This document shows, in pieces, positions 46,101 to 53,502 of a stretch of 64,000 bases of DNA (position 1 is the stretch's first letter; each line of letters starts with the position of its first letter). This stretch comes from Curtobacterium pusillum. Its GTDB lineage: Bacteria > Actinomycetota > Actinomycetes > Actinomycetales > Microbacteriaceae. The stretch is from the NCBI RefSeq assembly GCF_007680845.1, contig NZ_VEIY01000001.1, positions 256,227 through 320,226 on the forward strand, written 5' to 3'. The notes beneath the pieces were generated by a model that was given only the letters and a program-made list of their open reading frames with translations, was not told where the DNA came from and searched no databases. Made by a program: the position numbers and the translations under genes.

Positions 46101-48609
46101 GGCGGACGGCGTGCTCGCGAACGACGAGGGCACCGGCAAGACGGCCGTGGTGGACCGGGGCCCGGCGAACGGCGACCTCGACCTCGCCGACGACGGCTCG
46201 TACACGTACACGCCGAAGGACGGCTTCTCCGGCACGGACACCTTCACGTACACGCTGACCGACGGCTCGGGGAGGACCTCCACGGGCACGGTCACCATCA
46301 CGGTGGACCCGAGCACCGAGAAGGACACCGTCGCCACGAAGGCGGGCCAGGCGGTCACCGTCACCTCCGGTGAGCTGACGGCGAACGACCACGGCGACGG
46401 GCTGGAGGTCACCGGTGCTGACGGTGCCGGGCACGGCGATCTGGCGGTCGCGGACGACGGCACCGTCACCTACACACCGGAGCCCGGGTTCTCCGGCACG
46501 GACACCTTCACCTACACGGTGGTCGACGCCGACGGCAACACCGGCACCGGCACCGTGACCGTGACGGTCCAACCGGTGGTCGCCGGCAGCGCCGGCTCCG
46601 CCACCGCCGACGAGCCGATCACGGTCTCGGACGATGACGGCGTGCTGAAGGACTCCGCCGGCACCGGTCTCAAGGTCACCGACAACACGAAGCCGGACCA
46701 CGGCGACGCCACGGTCGACGACGATGGCGGGTACACCTACACGCCGGAGCCCGGGTACTCGGGCCCCGACTCGTTCGACTACACCGTCGAGGACGGCGAG
46801 GGCAACATGACGACCGGTACCGTGACCATCACGGTGCTGCCGAAGGGCGTCCCGGACGCGGCCGACACCAAGGCATCGACCCCGGTCGACGTCGTCGTCA
46901 CGAAGAACGACTCCGGCACCGACCTGCGGGTAGTGACCGTCACGGCCGGCACGGACGGCACGACGGCGATCTCCGGGACGGGCACCGTCACCTACAGCCC
47001 GGGGCGCGGCTTCTCCGGCACCGACACCTTCACCTACACGGCGAAGGACCCGACCGGTGGGAGCACGCAGCCCACCACCGTCACCGTCACCGTCGCTCCG
47101 ACCTCGACGCCGGACCAGCTGCAGACCCCTGCCGGTACGGCACTGCCGATCGCGGGCAGCACGCTCACGGGCAACGACCACGGTTCCGGCCTGACCGTCA
47201 CCGGTCACGGCGACGCCGAGCACGGTGACGTCACCCCCGGTGCCGAGGGTGGACTCGTGTACACGCCGAAGCCGGGCTTCTCCGGCACGGACAGCTTCAC
47301 GTACACCGCCACGGACTTCAGCGGCCAGACCACCACGTCGACCGTCACGGTCCTCGTCGGTGCGGTCGCCGGGCCGGACTCGGGCACCACGGTCACCAAC
47401 GGCACCCTCACGGTGACGGCGGCACAGGGCGTCCTTGGCAACGACCAGGGCTCCGACCTGACGGCCGCTCTCGACACGAAGCCCGCACACGGCACCGTGG
47501 AGCTGCGCAAGAAGGGTGGGTACACGTACACGCCGGAGGCTGACTGGTCCGGCACCGACACCTTCAGCTACACGGGGGAGGACTCCGACGGCAACACGGC
47601 CACCGGCGTCGTGACCATCACGGTCACGCCGACCGCGGCAGACGACGAGACGAGCACGAAGGCCGGGAAGCCGGTCACGATCTCCGGCCCCGGCGTCCTC
47701 GGCAACGACCACGGCACGGAGCTGACGGTCGTCGGCCATCGTGACGCGCAGCACGGCACGGTCTCGATCGCTGCCGACGGCACGTTCGTTTACACCCCCG
47801 CCGACGGCTTCTCCGGTGTCGAACACGTCGGCTACACGGCGCAGGACCAGTCCGGTCAGCGCACCGACGCGGGGGTCACGATCACCGTCGGCATCGCCGC
47901 GGTCGACGGCACGGCGACGACCATCGCCGGGTCCCCGGTCGCACGCGACGCCACGGACGGCGTGCTCGCCGCCTCCGACGGGACCGCGCTCTGGACGGTC
48001 GTCGACCGGAAGCCGGCTCAGGGCACGGTGACGCTGCAGAAGGACGGAGCGTACGTGTACTCGCCGGCCACCGGGTTCACCGGCGTCGATGACTTCACCG
48101 CGACAGTCACCGACGAGGCCGGACAGACGACGACGGCGACCCAGACCATCACGGTCCTCGCGCACGCCGTCGCCCGGGACGACAAGAGCACCGGCACCGC
48201 TGGTGACCCGGTGACGGTCGATCCGCTGGGCAACGACTCGGCCACCGGCGGCGCCACCTTCGACCGCGGCACGCTGCACGTGGTCGACCCGGCCGGCGCG
48301 CTCGTCGACAGCATCACCGTCGACGGCAGAGGGGCCTGGACGGTCGCAGGAGGCAAGGTCGTGTTCACCCCGGTGCACGGCTTCACCGGCACGGTCCAGG
48401 TGGGGTACAGCGTCGTCGACAGTGCCGGTCAGCAGGTCCTCGCGACGATCACGGTGGTGTACCCGACCGGGCTCGCCGCAGTGGTGCACCGCGCTGAGCT
48501 CGCCTTCACCGGGACCACCGGCATCGTCGGGCTGTCGCTCGCTGCGCTCGCGCTCCTGCTGTCCGGTGTGCTGCTGATCGTCCGCCGCCGGGTCCGCCGG
48601 ACGAGCTGA
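43171..48609 (+). CDS. Giant cadherin-like repeat adhesin with LAFTG anchor
   Basis: 1,812 residues. A signal peptide (about 1-46, ending ASAV) and a propeller-like N-terminal domain of ~380 residues (CDQNTVYATNSAGKVIAIDV, ISREGLKMYAASNGANATLK) precede 14 tandem repeats of about 85-92 residues. Each repeat reads GVLGNDxGTGLTVTxHT...HGxLTL..DGSYTYTPxxGFSGTDSFTYT, like VCBS/cadherin-like (Ig-like) repeats. A CshA-type repeat with FTPVHGFTGTVQVGYSVVD follows, then LAFTG, a membrane segment and RRRVRR. ATG 43171 is chosen at the natural start of the signal peptide. Likely a fibrillar surface adhesin, wall-linked by sortase E. Confidence 0.9.
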   Translation: MPHPQDTRVPRTRHGLRFVAMLGAALLAGAGITATTAVVSAAPASAVTATSNGAFMCDQNTVYATNSAGKVIAIDVTNTSTAGTTADVTTLGTDANNGLGISREGLKMYAASNGANATLKEYTAANGTVAESSTTVATDTTRSVIRGAVDPTTGIYYYGDNAGWLGAYNPTTKKYLGQVGQITGLQTGNGDFAFSSRGLLFVVASDKVYRVSTAKLPTASGTTAIAATAIATLPSGTNSPGIAFSSDGYLYVSNSPTTTSTVLYQLDPTTGKSVRQFSVAGSFAASDLATCNYADTVTGASSVDDRWNTGDQFGLAITGGGISSTNSGTTATTSGSKTGVQDQQAGAVLTTPSKQYTVTQTASGTTVLANYTTTWKAVSLNDSNRVIAQGTGSTATFTFPAATSSDGTDVLVTFANAALRTHAATVADSYSTPVDTGLTISADGVLANDAGDGLTVTGHTAPTHGTLTMTAKDGSFSYVPAAGYSGTDQFTYTATDGGGSTSTSTVTITVAPKATDDAFSVRAGATATSTTTKTGVLGNDRGTGLTVTDHTDAAHGDLTLNEDGTYSYTPEAGFSGTDSFTYTAEDDERSTVTGTVTITVLPSATTETVTATTGTTTTGPAPGLLGNDLGTGLVVTGSTEPAHGDLTVNPDGSYSYTPATGFSGSDSFDYTVTDQDGKGTSDTVTVSIVVTPKAVGDSVTVAAGSTATTTTRATGVLGNDLGTGLSIASHTTPTDGTLTLDDASGTYSYTPDAGFSGTDSFTYTATDTSSTPTTATVTITVTPAATADSATTAAQTPVTIDVQHNDHGTDLATTVVAGPANGTATVQGDGRVQYTPADGFSGTEAFTYTVTDGPGRTTQPVTVTVTVTPTADPDTATTKAGITLTIPAADLLRNDAGSDLHVTDVTNTRNGDASVDPVTGELTYTPKDDFSGTDTVTYQVTDASQQKTTAVVTIVVGPTATADTATVTAGQTLTVAKADGVLANDEGTGKTAVVDRGPANGDLDLADDGSYTYTPKDGFSGTDTFTYTLTDGSGRTSTGTVTITVDPSTEKDTVATKAGQAVTVTSGELTANDHGDGLEVTGADGAGHGDLAVADDGTVTYTPEPGFSGTDTFTYTVVDADGNTGTGTVTVTVQPVVAGSAGSATADEPITVSDDDGVLKDSAGTGLKVTDNTKPDHGDATVDDDGGYTYTPEPGYSGPDSFDYTVEDGEGNMTTGTVTITVLPKGVPDAADTKASTPVDVVVTKNDSGTDLRVVTVTAGTDGTTAISGTGTVTYSPGRGFSGTDTFTYTAKDPTGGSTQPTTVTVTVAPTSTPDQLQTPAGTALPIAGSTLTGNDHGSGLTVTGHGDAEHGDVTPGAEGGLVYTPKPGFSGTDSFTYTATDFSGQTTTSTVTVLVGAVAGPDSGTTVTNGTLTVTAAQGVLGNDQGSDLTAALDTKPAHGTVELRKKGGYTYTPEADWSGTDTFSYTGEDSDGNTATGVVTITVTPTAADDETSTKAGKPVTISGPGVLGNDHGTELTVVGHRDAQHGTVSIAADGTFVYTPADGFSGVEHVGYTAQDQSGQRTDAGVTITVGIAAVDGTATTIAGSPVARDATDGVLAASDGTALWTVVDRKPAQGTVTLQKDGAYVYSPATGFTGVDDFTATVTDEAGQTTTATQTITVLAHAVARDDKSTGTAGDPVTVDPLGNDSATGGATFDRGTLHVVDPAGALVDSITVDGRGAWTVAGGKVVFTPVHGFTGTVQVGYSVVDSAGQQVLATITVVYPTGLAAVVHRAELAFTGTTGIVGLSLAALALLLSGVLLIVRRRVRRTS

Positions 48610-48630
48610 CGGGCGGTGGACGGCGGCCTC

Positions 48631-49101
48631 TCAGGGCCGCCGTCGCCGCTCGGTCGCCCGGAGCACGAGGACCCCGACCAACGCCCCGAGTGTCGCGCCG
48701 ACCCCGTTCGCCAACACATCCGCCACCGACGCCGTCCGCTCCGGCAGGAACAGCGCCTGCCCGGTCTCGATGCACGCACTGACGACGACGCCGGCGCCAG
48801 CACCAGCCCACCACCACCGAGCACCGGCGAACAACACGACGAGCAACCCGAGCGGCACGAAGAACACCACGTTCGCCAGGGACTCGATCGTCGCGTAGTC
48901 GAACGTGGCCGGGGCACCGATCCGTTGAGCAGCCGCGATGACCCGGTCGAGCCAGGGCGCCGCACTCGCGTCCACGGGGGAGCCCCAGAACCCGATCAGC
49001 ACGACCGCGATCCCGTACGCCGCAGCGAGCCCGGTCGCCACACGGCGCGAGTGCCAGGTTGCAGGGCCCGGATGGGCATCGGCGGGATCGAGGTCGGCCA
49101 C
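48631..49101 (-). CDS. VanZ-family membrane protein
   Basis: 156 residues, four membrane segments. VanZ features are ESLANVVFFVPLGLLVVLF and VVVSACIETGQALFLPERTA with SVADVLANGVGATLGALVGV. VanZ proteins affect glycopeptide tolerance or envelope functions, but the mechanism is unclear. The GTG at 49101 has TACGGT 7 bases upstream (49109-49114). It is convergent with the giant adhesin gene, 21 bases apart. Confidence 0.86.
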   Translation of the reverse strand: MADLDPADAHPGPATWHSRRVATGLAAAYGIAVVLIGFWGSPVDASAAPWLDRVIAAAQRIGAPATFDYATIESLANVVFFVPLGLLVVLFAGARWWWAGAGAGVVVSACIETGQALFLPERTASVADVLANGVGATLGALVGVLVLRATERRRRP

Positions 49102-49360
49102 GCAAGCGACCGTAGCGGGCGGCCCTGGCCCCGCACCACGCAGCACCGGCGACGCCGAAACCAGTTCATCCACGGAACGAGTACCCCGATCTGTCCCCTG
49201 TACCCCGGAAGTGCGACGTCTCGGCCCGGAAACCCGGGGGTCCTGAAGGGAGTGCATTGACGAAACCCGTGAATCGACGGGCATCGGTGGCGGCCACGTC
49301 CCCTGATCTCGTAGCGTTCTGGTGTCAGCAGATGTACCCCGGATCGCGAAGGAGCACGAC

Positions 49361-49690
49361 ATGAGCACCACCGTCTCGAACGACACGAACGCTGAGGTCA
49401 CGCTCGACACCGAGACCGTCGACACGATCGCGATCCTCGAAGCCCTCGCCGACACGAACACCCGTCCGGCACGCGCGAAGCTCACCTGGACGCAGGAAGA
49501 GGACGGCGAGTGGATCGCCAACTACGGCGGCTACTTCGGCGGCTCCATCGACAAGCGCGCGGGTCGCTACGTCGCCTCGGACACCTTCGGGCTCGTCGTC
49601 GGCGACTTCGACTCGCTCGAGCTGGCGCAGGCGCAGCTCGCGGACCAGCTCCACGTGATGCTGCCCTCCGTGATCCGTCCGGTCGCGTAG
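49361..49690 (+). CDS. Unknown small protein, paralogue A
   Basis: 109 residues, no signal peptide. After a variable N-terminus (EVTLDTETVDTIAILEALAD) comes the conserved core GEWIANYGGYFGGSIDKRAG, SDTFGLVVGDFDSLELAQAQ and a tail LHVMLPSVIRPV. The next gene encodes the same architecture. AAGGAG lies 6 bases before the ATG. TAGCGT near 49311 may be the -10. No known family is recognised; the acidic, aromatic NYGGY core suggests a small alpha/beta domain. Confidence 0.8.
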   Translation: MSTTVSNDTNAEVTLDTETVDTIAILEALADTNTRPARAKLTWTQEEDGEWIANYGGYFGGSIDKRAGRYVASDTFGLVVGDFDSLELAQAQLADQLHVMLPSVIRPVA

Positions 49691-49762
49691 CTGATCCAGC
49701 ACTACCAGCACCAAGCACCACCAGCACGAAGCACCACAGCACCGACCGCAAGGAGCACGACC

Positions 49763-50092
49763 ATGAGCACGACCGTTGCCCACCGCCCCCAGGCTGAGGT
49801 GACCCTCGATACCGCCACCATCGAGGTGATCGCGGAGATCGAGGCAGAGGTCATCGCTCCTGTTCGCCCCGAGCGCGTCCGTATCGTATGGTCCGAGGCC
49901 GACACCGGCCTCTGGGCCGCCAACTACGGCGGCTACTACGGCGGCACGGTCGACCGCCAGGGGGACCACTACTTCGTCGCCGACACCTTCGGTGCCTACG
50001 TCGGCGACTTCCGCTCCCTGGAAGAGGCGCAGGCGCGCCTCGCCGAGCGGCTGCACGTGCTCCTGCCGGACGTGATCCGACAGGTCTCCTGA
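49763..50092 (+). CDS. Unknown small protein, paralogue B
   Basis: 109 residues, clearly homologous to the preceding gene: EVTLDTATIEVIAEIEAEV, then LWAANYGGYYGGTVDRQGDH, ADTFGAYVGDFRSLEEAQAR and LHVLLPDVIRQV. AAGGAG precedes the ATG, and the leader (AAGGAGCACGACC) is nearly the same as in copy A, so the duplication included the ribosome-binding site. The 70-bp spacer is an A/C-rich run of AGCACCA-type repeats. Confidence 0.8.
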   Translation: MSTTVAHRPQAEVTLDTATIEVIAEIEAEVIAPVRPERVRIVWSEADTGLWAANYGGYYGGTVDRQGDHYFVADTFGAYVGDFRSLEEAQARLAERLHVLLPDVIRQVS

Positions 50093-50102
50093 CACCGGCT
50101 CT

Positions 50103-50160
50103 TGACGGGAGGCGCGGATCACCTCAGCCGATCGGCTGACGTGATCCGCGCCTCCCGTCA
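50103..50160. repeat. Palindromic intergenic repeat, GGAGGCGCGG family, copy 4
   Basis: A perfect 20-bp stem (50103-50122 with 50141-50160), TGACGGGAGGCGCGGATCAC and its complement, with an extra inner hairpin CAGCCG-AT-CGGCTG (50125-50138). It lies between the convergent paralogue B and SRAP genes. Confidence 0.9.
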
Positions 50161-50165
50161 GCCGT

Positions 50166-50906
50166 CTACGCGACCGGCTCGATGAGCTGCGGCCCGTCGT
50201 TCTTGACGCTGTTCACCGCGCGGGAGACCTCGTACTGCTCGAGGCCCGCGGCGACGGTCAGCGACTCGTGGTCGAGCAGGGCGAGCAGGTCGTCCGTGCC
50301 GAGGCTGCCGGGGCCGCTTGCCAGCCAGTCGTCGTAGCCGTCCGGCGTGAGGAAGGCGGGCATCCGGTCGTGCACCTCACCGGGGGCGACGTGCGCGTCA
50401 CGGGTGATGATCGCCAGCGACAGCCGCCACTTGTCGGGGTCGCCGTCGGGCTTGGTCGGGTCCGGCCAGGCGCTCACGACGCCGGCCATCGCGAGTGCAC
50501 CGTCGGGTTCGTGGACGAAGTGGGGTTCCTTGCCGTCGGGGCGGACGACCCACTCGTAGTACCCCTGCGCCGGGATGATGCACCGGTTCGTGGCGAACGC
50601 CCGCTTGAACATGCCGCTCGTCGCGACGGTCTCGATGCGGGCGTTGATCGGCTTCGGGCGCTGCTTCTGGAAGTCCTTCGCCCAGCTCGGCACGAAGCCC
50701 CAGCTGATCTGGGGGAGTTCCCGGTCGCCGTGGCGCTGCCGGACGGCGTACACCGGGTCGGTCGGCGCGACGTTCCAGCTCGGGACGAGTCCGGTGCCGA
50801 CGACGCCGGTATCGGCATCGACATGCTCGGTCCGGCCGGCGAGCTCACCGATGAGCTCCGGCAGGAGATCGGCCGTGGTGTCGGAGACGACGAACCTTCC
50901 ACACAT
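50166..50906 (-). CDS. SRAP (YedK/HMCES) abasic-site peptidase
   Basis: 246 residues. The catalytic Cys is residue 2 after Met removal (MCGRFVVSD). Other conserved blocks are VPSWNVAPTDPVYAVR, WGFVPSWAKD, KPINARIETVATSGMFKRAF, RCIIPAQGYYEWV and HDRMPAFLTP with the active-site His. SRAP proteins crosslink to abasic sites in single-stranded DNA and protect them during replication. The ATG at 50906 is fixed by the need for Cys at position 2. Confidence 0.93.
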   Translation of the reverse strand: MCGRFVVSDTTADLLPELIGELAGRTEHVDADTGVVGTGLVPSWNVAPTDPVYAVRQRHGDRELPQISWGFVPSWAKDFQKQRPKPINARIETVATSGMFKRAFATNRCIIPAQGYYEWVVRPDGKEPHFVHEPDGALAMAGVVSAWPDPTKPDGDPDKWRLSLAIITRDAHVAPGEVHDRMPAFLTPDGYDDWLASGPGSLGTDDLLALLDHESLTVAAGLEQYEVSRAVNSVKNDGPQLIEPVA

Positions 50907-50946
50907 GCGCCCAGTGTGCCCGTCGCCACCGACAGGCGCCCGGGCC

Positions 50947-51624
50947 TCACTCCCCGGGCAGCCGGATCTTCGAGCCGAGCGGGTCGCGCCGCCTCCGGTC
51001 GGCCGACGGAGCGCCGCCGTCCGGGAACGGCGGCACGGCGAGGGCGGCGAGCCGGGCGCGTTCGGCGCGGCCGAGCTGGACCACCATGCCGGGCACGGAG
51101 ACCACGTACGCGAACATCCAGACGAACGCGAAGCCGTGGTGGCCGCCGAACAGGAGCGCCGCGGTCGCGAGTAGCGCCATTCCGAGCCAGACCGGACCGA
51201 ACCGTGCGATCCGCCGGACCAGCGCACGCTGCACCAACGGGACGTCGGTGAGTACAGCCTCCCGGTCGGCACTCGTGACGGTGGGCTCGCGCCGCCCGAA
51301 GTACTGCTGTACGGAATCCCGCGCGGCGAGGCGTTCGTCGGGCCGCACCTGTCGGCCGTTGATCGTCGCCGCAGGGTCGGGTGCGGAGGCGATGGGGAAG
51401 CACGCGAACAGGACGAGCCCCACCGCGGTGCCGATGAGGGCGATCACGACGACGGGTCGCACGGTGGTGTGACCGGCCCACCCGAACGCGACCTGCAGGA
51501 CGACGAGCCCGGCCAGCGCCACCACGGCGACGATCGCGGAGATCCAGACGGCACGGCGCACCCGCGCAGCATCGAGCGCGTCGCCGGACCGCGTCCGGAA
51601 CACCTGCCACCCGAGCCTGAACAC
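50947..51624 (-). CDS. Hypothetical membrane protein with four segments
   Basis: 225 residues. Two membrane segments lie near the N-terminus (VWISAIVAVVALAGLVVLQV and VVVIALIGTAVGLVLFACFP) and two more after a central soluble loop (PVWLGMALLATAALLFGG, AFVWMFAYVVSVPGMVVQL). The C-terminus is charged. GTG 51624 has AAGGA 5 bases upstream and is preferred over a start at 51777 that would add a Cys/Arg-rich non-membrane stretch. Unknown function; 40 bases from the SRAP gene, same strand. Confidence 0.72.
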   Translation of the reverse strand: MFRLGWQVFRTRSGDALDAARVRRAVWISAIVAVVALAGLVVLQVAFGWAGHTTVRPVVVIALIGTAVGLVLFACFPIASAPDPAATINGRQVRPDERLAARDSVQQYFGRREPTVTSADREAVLTDVPLVQRALVRRIARFGPVWLGMALLATAALLFGGHHGFAFVWMFAYVVSVPGMVVQLGRAERARLAALAVPPFPDGGAPSADRRRRDPLGSKIRLPGE

Positions 51625-51763
51625 GAGGTTCCTTCTACTCGTCGGTTCTGGGAGCGGTACGCACCGGGGGACACGCCCGACGCACGGCGCAGGCCCCGCC
51701 ACTGCGGCCCGAGTCCGTGCGGCGGCCCAGCAACCGTCCAGGAACACACGATCCGCTCGACCC

Positions 51764-52189
51764 ATGAGCCTCGACATCGTCTACACCGCAGCCGCCCACG
51801 CCACCGGAGGCGGCCGCGACGGGCACGTGCGCAGCGAGGACGACCGCCTCGACCTCGACACCCGACCGCCGAAGGAGATGGGCGGCAGCGGCGAGGGCAC
51901 CAACCCGGAGCAGCTCTTCGCCGCCGGCTACGCGGCCTGCTTCCTCGGCGCCCTGCACGCCGCCGGCAAGGAGCTCGACGTCGACACCTCCGGCGCCGAG
52001 GTCTCGGCCGAGGTCGGCATCGGAAGCACCGGGAACGGCGGCTTCGGCCTCGCGGTCGAGCTCGACGTCTACACGCCCGGCATCCCCACCGAGCAGCGTC
52101 GACGCGTCGCCGAGCGTGCCCACGAGATCTGCCCGTACTCGAACGCCACCCGCGGCAACATCACGGTCACGCTGTCCATCGTCGACTAG
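51764..52189 (+). CDS. ohr: Organic hydroperoxide resistance protein (OsmC/Ohr)
   Basis: 141 residues, the usual Ohr length. The redox Cys pair is in GYAACFLGALHAA and HEICPYSNATRGN. The N-terminal DIVYTAAAHATGGGRDGHVR and NPEQLFAAGYAACF blocks are diagnostic. The enzyme reduces organic peroxides using lipoyl-type thiols. No OhrR repressor gene is adjacent. Confidence 0.93.
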   Translation: MSLDIVYTAAAHATGGGRDGHVRSEDDRLDLDTRPPKEMGGSGEGTNPEQLFAAGYAACFLGALHAAGKELDVDTSGAEVSAEVGIGSTGNGGFGLAVELDVYTPGIPTEQRRRVAERAHEICPYSNATRGNITVTLSIVD

Positions 52190-52198
52190 CGTTCCGGG

Positions 52199-52585
52199 GT
52201 GGTCACCGACGAGTCGCGCTGCCCCTGCCTGAGCGGGAACCCCTACGGCGAGTGCTGCGGGCCGCTGCACGCGGGCGCTGCTGCGCCGACGGCCGAGCGG
52301 CTCATGCGCTCCCGGTTCACGGCGTTCGCACTCGGCCTGCCCGAGTACCTGCTGCTGACGTGGCACCAGACGACGCGACCGGCGACGCTCGAGTTGGACC
52401 CGGAGCAGCGCTGGACACGGTTGGACATCCTGTCGACGCGTTCTGGAGGCCCGTTCGACTCCCGGGGCACGGTCGCCTTCCGCGCGTGGTGGCGTTCCGA
52501 CAGCGAGCGCGGCACGCTCGAGGAGACGAGCGAGTTCGTCCGCGAGGGCGGACGCTGGTTCTACGTGGACGGCGTCGTCAGCTGA
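52199..52585 (+). CDS. YchJ-family protein (UPF0225, SEC-C motif)
   Basis: 128 residues. The Cys-rich zinc-binding SEC-C motif CPCLSGNPYGECCGPLH is N-terminal, followed by an NTF2-like domain (RLMRSRFTAFALGLPEYLLL). Start is GTG 52199, 9 bases after ohr. TAGCGT, which includes the ohr stop codon, lies 6 bases upstream, so it may be transcribed separately. Its 3' end overlaps aroE by 8 bases, in the opposite direction. Confidence 0.86.
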   Translation: MVTDESRCPCLSGNPYGECCGPLHAGAAAPTAERLMRSRFTAFALGLPEYLLLTWHQTTRPATLELDPEQRWTRLDILSTRSGGPFDSRGTVAFRAWWRSDSERGTLEETSEFVREGGRWFYVDGVVS

Positions 52586-53444
52586 CGATGACCTCGGGCA
52601 GGCCGACGGAGGCGCGCATCGCCCGTCGCACGTCGCCCTCCGCGGGCAGCAGCTCGTCGTCGTCCCCGCTGAGGAAGAACCGGATCTGCCCGATCGCCTG
52701 CTCGGTGAGCATGTCGAGGCCGTTGAGCACGCGCCCGCCGGCGTCCGCCCACCGCGACGCGACGGCGGTCGGCCACGGCTCGTAGGCGACGTCGAACAGC
52801 ACGGCGTCCGGCCCGGACGGCACGAGGTCGAGGTCGTCCGCCGCGCCACCGGGCAGGGTCGAGACGACGAACCCGTGGTGCGTGCCGGCGAGCTCGGTGA
52901 GCGGGAGCACCTCGAGCGAGACGCCGAGGCGCACGGCCAGGTCCACCAGCGGTCCGGTCTTCGCGGTGTCCCGGACGAACACCCGAACGAGCGAGGCCCC
53001 GAGCCGGACTGCGGCGGTGAGTGCGCTGACGGCGGTCGCTCCGCCGCCGAGGATCGTCGCTTCGCCGGGCAGGTGCCCGAGCGCTTCGACCGGACGCACG
53101 AGCCCCTCGACGTCGGTGTTCGCGCCGAACCGCAGGACCGTGTCGCCCGAGGTCCGGAACGCGATGGTGTTGGCGACGCCGAGTTCGTCCACGAGCGCGG
53201 TGGTCCGGTCCAGCATGGGGAGGACTTCGCGCTTGAGGGGCATGGTGAGGCTGAGGCCGCGCCACTCCGGACCCAGCCCCGCGACGAACGCGTCCAGTCC
53301 GCCGGACGCGACGTCGTGCCTCCCGTACGTGAACGGCACCCCGAGCACGTCGTACGCCGCTGCGTGCAGCGTGGGGGAGAGGGAGTGCGCGATGGGGGAG
53401 CCGAGCACCGCGAGCCGGGTGCGGGCGGGGTCGGAGTACGCCAC
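52578..53444 (-). CDS. aroE: Shikimate dehydrogenase
   Basis: 288 residues; reduces 3-dehydroshikimate with NADPH. Shikimate-binding residues are in LGSPIAHSLSPTLHAAAYDV, catalytic Lys in LSLTMPLKREVLP and Asp in ANTDVEGLVRP; the cofactor loop is GGGATAVSALTAAV and the closing motif is LNGLDMLTEQAIGQI. The cofactor loop is a slightly altered GAGG(A/S). Start GTG has TAGACT 8 bases upstream. Convergent overlap with ychJ. Confidence 0.93.
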   Translation of the reverse strand: MAYSDPARTRLAVLGSPIAHSLSPTLHAAAYDVLGVPFTYGRHDVASGGLDAFVAGLGPEWRGLSLTMPLKREVLPMLDRTTALVDELGVANTIAFRTSGDTVLRFGANTDVEGLVRPVEALGHLPGEATILGGGATAVSALTAAVRLGASLVRVFVRDTAKTGPLVDLAVRLGVSLEVLPLTELAGTHHGFVVSTLPGGAADDLDLVPSGPDAVLFDVAYEPWPTAVASRWADAGGRVLNGLDMLTEQAIGQIRFFLSGDDDELLPAEGDVRRAMRASVGLPEVIVS

Positions 53445-53483
53445 GGTCAGTCAGTCTATCCAGGCGTGATCTGTACCCGGTCC

Positions 53484-53502
53484 TTAGGTTAGGCTTACCT
53501 AC
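53484..53502 (+). promoter_or_regulatory. DtxR-type iron box
   Basis: TTAGGTTAGGCTTACCTAC differs at only two positions from the 19-bp consensus TTAGGTTAGGCTAACCTAA. It overlaps the TAGGCT -10 (53490-53495) and ends directly at the GTG start, so an iron-loaded DtxR would shut the gene off. Confidence 0.88.

Noticed and set aside
43066..48489. A 1,807-residue open frame on the minus strand opposite the adhesin gene
   Set aside because: It mirrors the repetitive adhesin; high-GC codon bias keeps antisense frames open. Composition is Arg/Val/Gly/Asp-rich with no domain, and no start signals.
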